Shown here one piece after another: positions 18,799 through 28,297 of a DNA stretch of 64,000 nucleotides. Each line of letters begins with the position of its first letter. Position 1 is the first letter of the stretch. The position numbers were made by a program, and so were the translations under genes. Under the pieces are notes generated by a model. It made no database searches, was not told where the DNA came from, and saw only the letters and a program-made list of their open reading frames with translations. This DNA comes from Flavobacteriales bacterium (GTDB lineage Bacteria; Bacteroidota; Bacteroidia; Flavobacteriales_D; Sanyastnellaceae). Where the stretch lies: contig JADKIZ010000007.1 in assembly GCA_016722445.1 (NCBI GenBank), forward strand, positions 62,001-126,000. Reading direction: 5' to 3'.

Positions 18799-19557
18799 AT
18801 GAGTTTTGGAAAATGGATTGGTGGTGCTCTGGGTTGGGCCATGGGCGGACCAATCGGCGGTGTAATCGGTTTCGCACTTGGTGCCATGGCCGATGATACT
18901 TCTTTCTCGAAAAGTGATCGCAAAACAGGCCCAAGGATCGATCAACAATCCTACGAAAAATACCGGCACCACACTCAAGCCGGTGATTTTGCTTCGGCGT
19001 TATTGGTTCTTTCTGCTGCTGTGATGAAGGCAGATAACAAACTCATGAAGTCCGAACTGGACTTTATCCGCGAATTCTATACGCGACAATTTGGTCATGC
19101 TGCAGCAGCAGAACAAATGGGTCTCCTGAAGGAAATTCTGAAAAAGGATATTCCGGTCAGGGATGTGTGTCAGCAAATCCGTTACTACATGGAACATTCA
19201 ATGCGATTGCAATTGATGTACTATTTGTTCGGAATCGCTAAATCTGATGGACATGTCGATAAAGCCGAAATGAATGTCATCGAACAAATTGCGCATGACC
19301 TCGGCCTCACAGAAAAGGATTACGAATCGCTCAAAGCCATGCACTACCAGGATACAGATAGTGCATACAAAATTCTTGAAATCGAAAAATCTTCATCCGA
19401 CGATGAAGTGAAAAAGGCCTACCGCCGGATGGCCATGAAATACCATCCTGACAAAGTTCGCGGACTCGGAGATCAACATGAAAAAGCCGCCAATGAGAAG
19501 TTCTTGAAAGTGCAGGAAGCCTATGAACAAATCAAGAAAGAGAGGCAGATGAAGTGA
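18799..19557 (+). CDS. TerB-like / DnaJ-domain co-chaperone (DjlA-like)
   Basis: The 252-residue product has a glycine-rich hydrophobic N-terminus (IGGALGWAMGGPIGGVIGFALGAMA), a TerB-like helical domain (about 60-175, LLVLSAAVMKADNKLMKSELDFIREFY, GIAKSDGHVDKAEMNVIEQIA), and a C-terminal J domain with the HPD motif (AYKILEIEKSSSDDEVKKAYRRMAMKYHPDKV). This order matches DjlA-type membrane-associated co-chaperones that stimulate DnaK ATPase. It is 26 bp after the glycine-rich TPM gene and may be the last gene of the lemA operon. Confidence 0.92.
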   Translation: MSFGKWIGGALGWAMGGPIGGVIGFALGAMADDTSFSKSDRKTGPRIDQQSYEKYRHHTQAGDFASALLVLSAAVMKADNKLMKSELDFIREFYTRQFGHAAAAEQMGLLKEILKKDIPVRDVCQQIRYYMEHSMRLQLMYYLFGIAKSDGHVDKAEMNVIEQIAHDLGLTEKDYESLKAMHYQDTDSAYKILEIEKSSSDDEVKKAYRRMAMKYHPDKVRGLGDQHEKAANEKFLKVQEAYEQIKKERQMK

Positions 19558-19599
19558 TTCATTTACAAGATTGATCCAAGTTTAGAAAAATCTGAATCG

Positions 19600-19629
19600 T
19601 TTGACATTCAGCAGAATATGTTATATTAG
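19600..19629 (+). promoter_or_regulatory. Promoter of the candidate small RNA
   Basis: TTTG at 19600-19603 (within TTGACA), an 18-bp spacer and TATATTAG at 19622-19629. It fits both the Bacteroidota TTTG/TAnnTTTG layout (one mismatch in the second box) and, loosely, the classic TTGACA/TATATT form. A similar TATCTTAG box lies at 19787-19794 ahead of the next coding gene. Confidence 0.5.
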
Positions 19630-19635
19630 CGCCTT

Positions 19636-19728
19636 GGATGCCCGTACGGTTTTACCGACGGGTAGCTAAAGATAGTTTTTAGTTTTTCAGTTTAAGCCAT
19701 CAAGCCCTGCTATCGTGCGGGGCTTTTT
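19636..19728 (+). ncRNA. Candidate small RNA or leader, about 93 nt
   Basis: A promoter-like element ends at 19629. It is followed by a hairpin at 19641-19662 (CCCGT/ACGGG with inner CGGT/ACCG), a U-rich middle and an intrinsic terminator at 19704-19728. No reading frame of note is present. It could be a free small RNA or an attenuated leader of the 19890 gene. I could not match it to a known RNA family. Confidence 0.45.
19704..19728 (+). terminator. Intrinsic terminator
   Basis: Stem GCCCTGC (19704-19710) and GCGGGGC (19717-19723) with one G-U pair, loop TATCGT, then TTTTT. Confidence 0.7.
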
Positions 19729-19889
19729 GGTGGAAGTAATTGGAGTCTCTGATTTGTGCGAGGCGTCAGCCCCACCTGTATTCTTTTATCTTAGCACCGA
19801 TTCGCCGGGATGAGCAAAACGAAATGCATGGATGTTTGTTCTGGCAACTGTATTCTGATTTGTATCGTCACCCCATCAACAGATCGGCT

Positions 19890-21839
19890 ATGAAGAGGAT
19901 TTTTTTCGTTTTATACATCGTTTTAGTTGCGTCCATCACCGATGCACAAACTTATTTCCTCAATGGAAATGCCCAAGCCATCGGAAATGATTGCTATCAA
20001 CTCACAGGTGAATTTTCAAACCAGAATGGTACGGTGTGGTATGCCGATCAAATCGACCTCAATGAGCCTTTTGATATTCAGTTTCTGATGAACTTTGGAA
20101 CTTTGGATGGCACGGGTGCAGATGGAATTTGTTTTGTACTGCAGACGGTCGGCACTTCCGCCATTGGTGCCAGCGGCGGTGGTCTTGGTTATCTCAACTT
20201 TGGTACTTCTCTCGGAATCGAATTCGATACATGGTTAAATGGTGAATATGGTGATCCTGTGGAAGATCACATCGCGATTGAAATGAATGGCGTGATTGAT
20301 CATAACTCAACTTCCAATATTGCCGGACCTGTGCAGGCTGATCCTCTTGATGCGAATATTGAAGATGGTGATGATCATGTGGTGAGAATTATTTGGAGTC
20401 CTGATGATCATATCATCACTGTCTATTTCGATTGTGTTTTTCGTCTCGCTGGTACAATTGATCTGATCAATGAAATCTTCAATGGTCAGGAATTAGTCTA
20501 TTGGGGATTTACTGCCGCTACTGGTGGATCATGGAATAATCAAACGGTATGTCTTCAAGAAGATATTTTGAATGTGGGGCAGGATATTGACGTTTGTGAA
20601 GGTGGAAGTGTATTGCTTACCGCTGGTGCTTCTGCTGATGGCGTGTACAACTGGACTCCTACTTCAGGTCTCGATGATCCCGCAAGTGCTACCCCAACTG
20701 CAAGTCCGGATGCGGATACCCAATATCAGGTTGAATTCCTCGACTTGTGTAATCAACCGGTTACGCTCACTTTTAATCTCAATGTGGAACCTTTGGTTGT
20801 CACTGTGAGCGATCCAGGAATCATCAATTGTATCAACAATACAGTTAGTGTCACTGCAGACATCAATTTCAACATTGATGGGAATTATACGTGGTCACAA
20901 AACGCAAACATCGTTGAACAAGGTGAGAATATTACTGAAGTGAACTTGTCTGACGACGGTACTTATATCGTTGCTGTTTCGGCCATGGATGGTTGTTATG
21001 CAGATGAAACTTTCACTGTACAATCAGATTTTTCTACCTATACGGCCAATGCAGGAAACGATATGTTGATCACTTGTCTCGAGGATTCTCCTACCATCAT
21101 CGGTTCCACCAATGGTTCGAATGCTGTTGTTGCATGGGAGTACAATTCAAATCCTGCACCTGGTCTCACAGGATTGGAAATTGAAGTGACCAATGCGGGT
21201 ACTTATACACTTGTGGTCATCAATCCGTCATCTGGATGCTCAACTACCGATGATGTATTGGTTCAAAATTATTTTGTGACACCAATAGTCAATATTGGTG
21301 AACAGGATTCGCTGACATGTGTCTATCCGCAGATTCAAATTTTGAATGTGGATATAACCGCCGAAAACAACTTCACACTCTCATGGACAACAGAGGATGG
21401 ACTCATTGTTTCCGGTGCTTCTTCTTTACATCCCTTTGTGGCTTCAGAAGGATTTTACGAGCTTGTCGCTACCGATGATGTGAGTGGATGTTCTTCGGAA
21501 GAAACGGTATTTATCGGCGAATCGGATGACTTTGAACTCGATCTCAGTTCCATCACATTTCCGAATATCATCACTCCAAATGGTGATTCCAAAAATGAAT
21601 ATTGGCGGCCATTTCTTCGACAAAATCCATCAGCTGATCTCAGCTCTGTTTTTACAACATATGATTTGCTCGTTTTTGACAAATGGGGCAGGCAGGTTTT
21701 TGATTCGAATAGTTTTAATGACGCGTGGAAAGGAAACGACAACAGCGATGGAGTTTATTATTATATTTTGAACTATTCAGCATATTGTGGCGGCGGAAAG
21801 AGTGGAGTAGTGGAGGGGAATGTTACCCTCCTTCGTTGA
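19890..21839 (+). CDS. Secreted L-type-lectin-like protein with T9SS type B sorting domain
   Basis: The start is ATG 19890 (MKRIFFVLYIVLVASITDAQ, a signal peptide); the frame is open upstream but that part crosses a TATCTTAG promoter box. Residues about 20-215 form an L-type (legume) lectin domain: GTVWYADQIDLNEPFDIQFLMNFG, ADGICFVLQTVG, LGIEFDTWLNGEYGDPVEDHIAIEMNG. Ig/PKD-like segments follow, each with a CEG or CLE cysteine motif. The end (FPNIITPNGDSKNEYW, YDLLVFDKWGRQVFDS, DGVYYYIL, VEGNVTLLR) is a complete CHU_C type B domain. It is probably a cell-surface or released sugar-binding protein. Confidence 0.9.
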   Translation: MKRIFFVLYIVLVASITDAQTYFLNGNAQAIGNDCYQLTGEFSNQNGTVWYADQIDLNEPFDIQFLMNFGTLDGTGADGICFVLQTVGTSAIGASGGGLGYLNFGTSLGIEFDTWLNGEYGDPVEDHIAIEMNGVIDHNSTSNIAGPVQADPLDANIEDGDDHVVRIIWSPDDHIITVYFDCVFRLAGTIDLINEIFNGQELVYWGFTAATGGSWNNQTVCLQEDILNVGQDIDVCEGGSVLLTAGASADGVYNWTPTSGLDDPASATPTASPDADTQYQVEFLDLCNQPVTLTFNLNVEPLVVTVSDPGIINCINNTVSVTADINFNIDGNYTWSQNANIVEQGENITEVNLSDDGTYIVAVSAMDGCYADETFTVQSDFSTYTANAGNDMLITCLEDSPTIIGSTNGSNAVVAWEYNSNPAPGLTGLEIEVTNAGTYTLVVINPSSGCSTTDDVLVQNYFVTPIVNIGEQDSLTCVYPQIQILNVDITAENNFTLSWTTEDGLIVSGASSLHPFVASEGFYELVATDDVSGCSSEETVFIGESDDFELDLSSITFPNIITPNGDSKNEYWRPFLRQNPSADLSSVFTTYDLLVFDKWGRQVFDSNSFNDAWKGNDNSDGVYYYILNYSAYCGGGKSGVVEGNVTLLR

Positions 21840-21921
21840 TCAAATTTGATAGAGATATCAGATTGAATCTATACGGTGTTTGTCTGAATTGCTTACTTTG
21901 GCCTTGACTAAACATATCTAT

Positions 21922-24900
21922 ATGAAGAAGCTGATTTTCCTCTTTGCACTTTTGAGTCATCTCTGCATGAGTGCTCAGGTGACCACTGGCGATTGCAGCG
22001 GCGCTATTGTTCTTTGTGGCGATTTATACACCGAGGAAAGCGCACCTCCGGGTACAGGCTTCGAATATGAATACACCGGGGCATGCAATCAAAATCTAGA
22101 GACCATGAGTTTGTGGTATACCTGGACGGTATATTCTCCTGGTGAACTCAGCTTTATCATTACTCCCAATGACCCCAGCGACGATTATGACTGGGGTTTG
22201 TTCAACATCACCAATGGTGGATGTGATGGCATTGGTCCCGGAGGCACATCTCCCGAAGTAAGTTGCAATTCATGGGGGTCTTTTATACCTCCTAACGGTC
22301 CAACAGGTATTTCAACAGCCAATGGTGGTGTGAGCAATAGCGGTGGTCCGGGCGATACGAATGGTCCACCATTTAATGCGAATCTAAATGTCACGACAGG
22401 TCAGACATACGCCCTTGTTGTGATGAATTGGTCGAATAGTACCAGCGGTTATACCATCGATTTTGGTGAAAGTACTGCATCACTTTATGATCAGATTCCA
22501 CCTGAACCCATTGAATTGACAACAGATTGCCTGCATTCACAATTCGTGGTTACGTTTTCTGAAGTGGTGCAAACTTCATCTGCAGACAATCTAGATTTTC
22601 TTCTTTCAGGTCCACAAGGCGAAATCACCATCAACAATATTTTGCCACTGAATCCTACCGCTGCATTGGAAGATGAATATGTCATCTTTCCTACAGCTAT
22701 CATTACTGAACCGGGTACCTATACACTTACCATCACGGATCTGAGTGGCTCTGTGATTGATCCTTGTGGTAATGCCACACTGGGCACCGTCAGTATCGAT
22801 CTGGATGTTCCCATGGCCTTTGATCTCACCTCAACGGATGCCTGCAATGGCATGGGTGGAGAAATTGTGGTATCGAATATCATCGGCGTCACCGGAGATT
22901 ATACAATCTTATTGAATGGTGTGGCTCAAGAAAATCTTGTTTTGGATAGTCTTGCCCCCGGATTGTATGGAGTGACACTCGTGGATGAATCTTCTTGCGT
23001 GGCTTTGCATCAAGTGAATATCCTGAATCATCAAATTGGCGTTTCGATTCCGGCACAGGATAGTTTGTCGTGCGATTTTCCATCTGTGCAAATTACTGGT
23101 GTGACAGTTTCACCAGCGCAGTCAGCAACTTTTCAGTGGTTCGATATTTCCGATGGGTTTACCAATATCAATCAAGATGTGATTGATCCTGTAATCACCT
23201 CTACAGGAAATTATTTGGTTGTGGCGACAGATGAAGATGCTTTTTGTTCTGCTACAGATACCATCTCCATTGTCGCTTCTGAATTGACGGACCTCCAGTT
23301 TGAATATCAAACCGGCGACGCTTGCAATGGAATAGGTGGTTACATTGAAATCACTTCGGTGAGCGGCGGTACTCAACCTTATCAGTATTTTCTCAATGAT
23401 CAACCAGTTGAAGTAATGATGCCATCGTTGTTGAATGGCAGCTATGCTGTGCGTGTGTTGGATGACAACGGTTGTGCTGTGGAGCAAATCATTGATGTGG
23501 CGCTAAACGAGTTGTCTTTTGTCATCAATGATCTTGCTGATCTAACTTGCTTGAATCCTGAATATGACCTCAATGATATTGTGATCGTTCCCCAACAAAA
23601 TGTGTCATATACTTTCTCTGTTTATGAAAATTCTGATTGGGTAATTCTTCCAGATAACGGGCCTTCACTACTGATCAATGAGGAAGGAACTTATATGCTT
23701 ACTGTGACCAATCCAGATAATTTGTGTATTTATAGCGAACAATTTGAAATTGTTGCTTTGATACCAGACAATTTTACTTTTTCTACCATCGTAACCAATG
23801 CCTGTAACAATGAAAATGGCAGTATCATGGTTACATCCATGACAGATGGTGTTGCGCCGTATGTTTTATGGGTTGATGGCATTGAACAAGATGATTTGTT
23901 GGTGGAAGGTCTTGCTTCAGGAGATTTTCTTCTGCAATTGATCGATGCTCAGGGATGTATTTCAGAGACGATGGTTGATGTACCCAATGATGTCCTTCAG
24001 GTAAGCTATCAACAACCGATTGATCTTTCATGTGTGAATGACGAAATCACTTTGCAGATGCCAGTGATCAATCCTTCGCAATCTGTAAACTATGATTGGT
24101 TTCAAGTTGCTGCGAATCAGGAATTGATTGCTCTTGCTGTAAATGGACCAACACCAACATTCGATGATGCAGGAGAATATGTTGTCATGGTTACATCACA
24201 ACAAACAGGATGTGCTGTTGGTGTGGAGTTAGTAATCAACTACGACAATTCTTCACCCATCTACCTTGATGCTGCCGTGACAACTGCTTGTAATGGAATG
24301 GGCGGTACTGCTCAGGTAATCGCCGGTGGTGGCTTGTCGCCCTACTCTTATGTGGTGGATGGAATTTCTCAATCCGATCCTTTTTTCGATGACTTGAATG
24401 TGGGCAATGTTGCCGTCATCGTAACAGATGCAGATGAATGTGTATTACAATCAACCATTACAATACCTGATCATCTTATTGAAGTAACGATTCCTGCACA
24501 GGACAACCTCACTTGTTCTGACCCTGAATTACAAATTGAAGGTGTAGTGGTAATGCCTCCACAAGATGTTACATACGCATGGAATTACTATGGAAATCAG
24601 GGATGGCAGTCCATGGGTTTGGACATGATTGATCCTGTGATCAACAATATTGGGTTGTATTCGCTTACAGTTACAAATCCTCAAACCGGATGCACGGATA
24701 CCGAAGAGATTGCGCTTTATCCGGGCGATTTGATCGCTGTAGATTTAGATAACCTGATTTTCCCGAACATCGTTACAGCCAATGGCGATGCGAAAAATGA
24801 CCATTGGAGACCTGTGTTCGCTGATCTTCCCACTTTGGATGTTATGGATGTATTCCACACCTATCGCCTGCATGTGTTCAATCGGTGGGGACAATTGGTT

Positions 24901-25046
24901 TATGAATCAGACGGCTCTGACAATGGTCGTTGGATGATCGATGATTCACTCAACGAAGGCAATTACTACTACACTGTAGAATTTAGTACTTATTGCGGCG
25001 GTTATCAGGAAGGAAAAGGGAAGGATGGATAACCTTGATGCGTTGA
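21922..25046 (+). CDS. Large secreted protein with SprB-like repeats and T9SS type B sorting domain (frameshift near the end)
   Basis: The start is ATG 21922 (MKKLIFLFALLSHLCMSAQ, a signal peptide). After an N-terminal CUB-like domain (about 20-195, LSFIITPNDPSDDYDWGLFNIT) come repeated units beginning ACNGMGG or ACNGIGG that resemble SprB repeats. They alternate with PAQDNLTCS-type units. The final part is a type B domain (FPNIVTANGDAKNDHW, YRLHVFNRWGQLVYES). As written the frame stops at 25030 after EGKGKDG. Adding one G in the G3 run 25018-25020 gives EGWITLMR and a stop at 25046, the expected type B ending. The full product is about 1041 residues. It may act in adhesion or gliding. Confidence 0.88.
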
Positions 25047-25095
25047 AATGCATCATTGAAATTTAGACTTGTGTAATTCGAACAATCGACACGAC

Positions 25096-25392
25096 ATGGC
25101 ACTGCTCGAAATAAGACCCAACTGTGAGAATTGTGGTAAAGCACTACCCAACGGCAGCGATCACGCTATGATCTGCAGTTTTGAATGCACGTTTTGTGAT
25201 CAATGTGTTCATGAAATTTTACACAACGTTTGTCCAAATTGCGGTGGAGGTTTTGTACCTAGACCGGTGAGGCCATCTGCATTGTTGGAGAAATATCCTC
25301 CCGGAACGGTACCACACATTGCTCCGGTAGACATGACGAAATTCGCAAAATTGTTAGAAAAAAATCGGAATATTCCTCCGAATGAAAGATAG
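25096..25392 (+). CDS. DUF1272-family small cysteine-rich protein
   Basis: Translation from ATG 25096 gives MALLEIRPNCENCGKALPNG, the conserved DUF1272 beginning; an upstream in-frame start would add an unrelated segment. The pattern CENC, then MICSFECTFCDQC, then CPNCGG gives eight cysteines arranged as a zinc-ribbon-like module, followed by RPVRPSALL. The product has 98 residues, slightly longer than typical members because of a charged C-terminal tail. It is a predicted small cytosolic metal-binding protein of unknown role. Confidence 0.9.
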   Translation: MALLEIRPNCENCGKALPNGSDHAMICSFECTFCDQCVHEILHNVCPNCGGGFVPRPVRPSALLEKYPPGTVPHIAPVDMTKFAKLLEKNRNIPPNER

Positions 25393-25419
25393 AATGATTG
25401 ACTTATAAAATCCACAACC

Positions 25420-25830
25420 ATGAAATACAATATTGGAACAAAAGAAAAACCAATGTCATTAAAGACACCTCCATTGACAAGCGATTACACCATGCATGTG
25501 GAGGAAAAAGACGGTAAAGATGTGCTGGTGTGTACTGTTGGCAAAACTGTGCTGCATTACAATATCAATTGCATTGAAGACCTGCATCAAATGCTGAAAA
25601 AGCATGGCGACTGGATGGAATTGGGAAGCGCTGATGAACAAAAACCTGCGAAAGAAGGCACTGTGGAATTTTGGGGGAGATCTGAAAAAAATCCTGTAGG
25701 TGGTTGGTATGGTATGAAAAAAGGTTTGCGTGGCCGTTTTGGAATGTATATCCCTCCGTTGATGGAAGCGCTGGGCCTCGCTGAAGTGACACATGATGCA
25801 CGGGGTAATCAAATGAAAGCGAAAGGTTGA
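25420..25830 (+). CDS. Conserved hypothetical protein (possibly DUF6855-type)
   Basis: The 136-residue product has no signal or membrane segment. It contains blocks that look strongly conserved (LKTPPLTSDYTMHVEEKDG, VCTVGKTVLHYN, IEDLHQMLKKHGDWMELGSADE, GTVEFWGRSEKNPVGGWYGMKKGLRGRFGMYIPPLMEALGLAEV). I recall similar short proteins in Bacteroidota annotated as domains of unknown function, but the family number is uncertain. It starts 27 bp after the DUF1272 gene and may be co-transcribed with it. No function can be proposed. Confidence 0.8.
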   Translation: MKYNIGTKEKPMSLKTPPLTSDYTMHVEEKDGKDVLVCTVGKTVLHYNINCIEDLHQMLKKHGDWMELGSADEQKPAKEGTVEFWGRSEKNPVGGWYGMKKGLRGRFGMYIPPLMEALGLAEVTHDARGNQMKAKG

Positions 25831-25859
25831 GTCATTACGTGTTTGGGAATAATTGATAT

Positions 25860-26901
25860 ATGGATAGTATTCAGGATAAACTTGATCGGCTTTCTGAAAA
25901 AGCGATTGATCAATCTAAAATTTTCGGTACAAGCTTTTGCATCAAACATGAAGATCGAATTTGGAATACCTGTTCGGGTAATCTCAATATCGATAGTCAG
26001 TACTTTATTGCAAGTACAACCAAACTTTTCGTGACCGCCGTCATTCTTCAATTTCATGCTAAGAGATTGCTTCAACTTAATGATCCCATCAGCAAATTTT
26101 TGGACCCTGGAATCATCGATGGACTGCTGATCTATAAAGGAAAGGACTACAGCAATCAAATTACAATCAAAGATCTTTTGGCTCACACGAGTGGAATACC
26201 TGATTATTTTCAAATGAAGAATCGGGAAGGGATAAGCTTGGAGATGTCCATTCAAAAGGGAGTGGATATGGCCTGGACTTTTGATGAGGCTGTGGCAAGA
26301 AGTAAAAAACTTACACCGTTGTTTGCACCGGGTACACCAAACAAGGCGCATTATTCCGATACGAATTATCAATTGTTGGGAAGAATCATTGAATTGATCA
26401 GTCAGAAAAAATTATCCGTTGTATTCAATGAATTGATCATCCAACCTTCAAATCTGACCAAAACATATCTGTACGAAAATCCAAATGATCATCGTCCGGC
26501 AGAATTGTATTTTCAAAATAAGCCGCTGCGCATTCCTTTGGCCATGACTTCTTTTGGTGCAGATGGCGGAATTGTATCGACTTCTCACGATATGATGTTA
26601 TTCATCACCGCGTTTTTTGATGGAAAGTTTTTTTCCAAAAGTGATGATTGAAGAGTTGAAAGTTTGGAATAAGATATTTTTTCCGATCCGTTCCGGCATC
26701 GGTGTGCATCTCTTTCGTTTGCCATGGTTCTTGAATCCTTTTGGCGGTGTTCCTGAATTCATTGGTCATTCTGGATTGTCGGGTGCATTGGCCTACTACG
26801 CGCCACAAAAGAACATTTACATCACTGGCACTGTCAATCAGGTTGCGAGTCCTGATTTGTCTTTCAAGCAGGCGATTAAACTTGTGCTTGCTGTGATGTA
26901 A
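25860..26901 (+). CDS. Serine hydrolase, beta-lactamase class C / penicillin-binding protein family (one frameshift)
   Basis: The N-terminal part carries the SxxK motif (ASTTKLF), then LLAHTSGIPDYF and AHYSDTNYQLLGRIIE (the Tyr motif), then FGADGGIVSTSHDMMLF. The frame ends at 26651, but the neighbouring frame continues the family sequence (PKVMIEELKVWNKIFFPI, then EFIGHSGLSGALAYYAP with the HSG third motif) to 26901. The break is in the T7 run 26628-26634; six T residues would give a single 346-residue protein. No signal peptide is seen. Members cleave D-amino-acid peptides or esters; the substrate is unknown. Confidence 0.87.
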
Positions 26902-26998
26902 TCGGGTGCAGCATCTCTTATGTGATGAACATTTTTTGGTAGAAATTACCTAGCCAGTTTCTTTGTTTCTCCCAGTGCACACACACTAACTTCATCGC

Positions 26999-28264
26999 AT
27001 GAATATCCCGATTGCAAAAAACAAACGTGTCGTTATTATCGGTGGAGGATTTGGCGGTCTTAATCTTGCGAAAGGACTTCGCAATAAAGGTTTTCAGGTT
27101 GTATTGCTCGATAAGCATAATTATCACGCCTTTCAACCATTGTTTTACCAAGTCGCAACTGCTGGCCTGGAACCAGGAAGCATTGCATATCCTTTCCGCA
27201 AAATTTTTAGCAGTTATCACAACTATTTTTTCCGTATGGCGAATGTGTTGCGAATTGATACAGCCGCGCATACAGTCAACACAGATATTGGAACACTGCC
27301 ATATGATTATCTGGTGATCGCTACGGGAGCAACCACCAATTTTTTTGGCAATAAACAATTGGAACAATTGTGTATGCCCATGAAAACTGTTTCGGAAGCG
27401 CTTGATATCAGAAGCCTGATGCTTCAAAATCTCGAGAAAGCTTTGCTCACCACCAATGCCGATGATAAAGACTCGTTGATGGGTATTGTCATTGTTGGTG
27501 GCGGTCCTACCGGAGTTGAACTCGCGGGCGCATTGGCGGAATTGAAAAAGGATATTCTTCCTAACGACTATCCTGATTTGGATATGCGTGTCATGGATAT
27601 TCATCTACTCGATTCAAACGACCGCTTGCTTAAGGCCATGTCGGAAAAGTCTAGTGCAAAGGCGCAAGAAGCTTTGAGCGAAATGGGCGTTGATATTCGT
27701 TTAGGTACTCGTGTAACGGACTATGATGGACAGAAAATTACGACCAAATCCGGTGAAAAATTCAGAGCAGCTATGGTGATTTGGGCAGCAGGCGTGAAGG
27801 CCGCTTTCCCCGATGGGCTTCCTGCCGAGGCCATCGCGAGTGGTCGGATACTCGTGGATCAATTCAATCGAATCAAAGGAACTGAAAATATTTTCGCAAT
27901 AGGTGATTGCGCTGCAATGATCTCAGAAGCCAATCCTCTTGGACATCCGATGATGGCACAGCCTGCTCTTCAACAAGGAGCAAGGCTGGCAGATAATCTT
28001 GCTCGCTTTGATCAAGGGAAACAACCGGAACCATTTTCATATCGGAACCTAGGTGCTATGGCAACCATAGGTAGAAACAAAGCTGTGACCGAATTACCAA
28101 ACCTGAAACTTTATGGTTGGATCGCTTGGGTTGCTTGGCTTTTTGTGCACGTTGCCAAACTCATTGGCTTCAGAAATAAAATTGTCGTACTAATCAACTG
28201 GGCACAAAATTACCTCAGTCATTCACGAGATCTTCGTCTCATTATTCGACCTTTTAAGAGGTAA
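26999..28264 (+). CDS. ndh: Type II NADH:quinone oxidoreductase (NAD(P)/FAD-dependent)
   Basis: The 421-residue product begins with the FAD-binding RVVIIGGGFGGLNLAKGL motif. It has DKHNYHAFQPLFYQVATAGLEP typical of bacterial NDH-2, the ATG motif (VIATGATTNFFG), and a second Rossmann motif for NADH (GIVIVGGGPTGVELAGALAELKK). Later motifs are WAAGVKA and NIFAIGDCAAM, followed by a C-terminal amphipathic or membrane-contacting segment (LYGWIAWVAWLFVHVAKLIGFRNK). It transfers electrons from NADH to quinone without proton pumping, at the inner membrane. It has its own transcription unit, convergent with the M1 peptidase gene. Confidence 0.93.
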   Translation: MNIPIAKNKRVVIIGGGFGGLNLAKGLRNKGFQVVLLDKHNYHAFQPLFYQVATAGLEPGSIAYPFRKIFSSYHNYFFRMANVLRIDTAAHTVNTDIGTLPYDYLVIATGATTNFFGNKQLEQLCMPMKTVSEALDIRSLMLQNLEKALLTTNADDKDSLMGIVIVGGGPTGVELAGALAELKKDILPNDYPDLDMRVMDIHLLDSNDRLLKAMSEKSSAKAQEALSEMGVDIRLGTRVTDYDGQKITTKSGEKFRAAMVIWAAGVKAAFPDGLPAEAIASGRILVDQFNRIKGTENIFAIGDCAAMISEANPLGHPMMAQPALQQGARLADNLARFDQGKQPEPFSYRNLGAMATIGRNKAVTELPNLKLYGWIAWVAWLFVHVAKLIGFRNKIVVLINWAQNYLSHSRDLRLIIRPFKR

Positions 28265-28297
28265 AAACTCCTTCCTGAAAGCCTTCATTTATCTCCG

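Noticed and set aside
26617..26901. Separate small gene starting at TTG 26617
   Set aside because: Its sequence is the C-terminal part of the serine hydrolase (HSG motif) continued across a T7 run.
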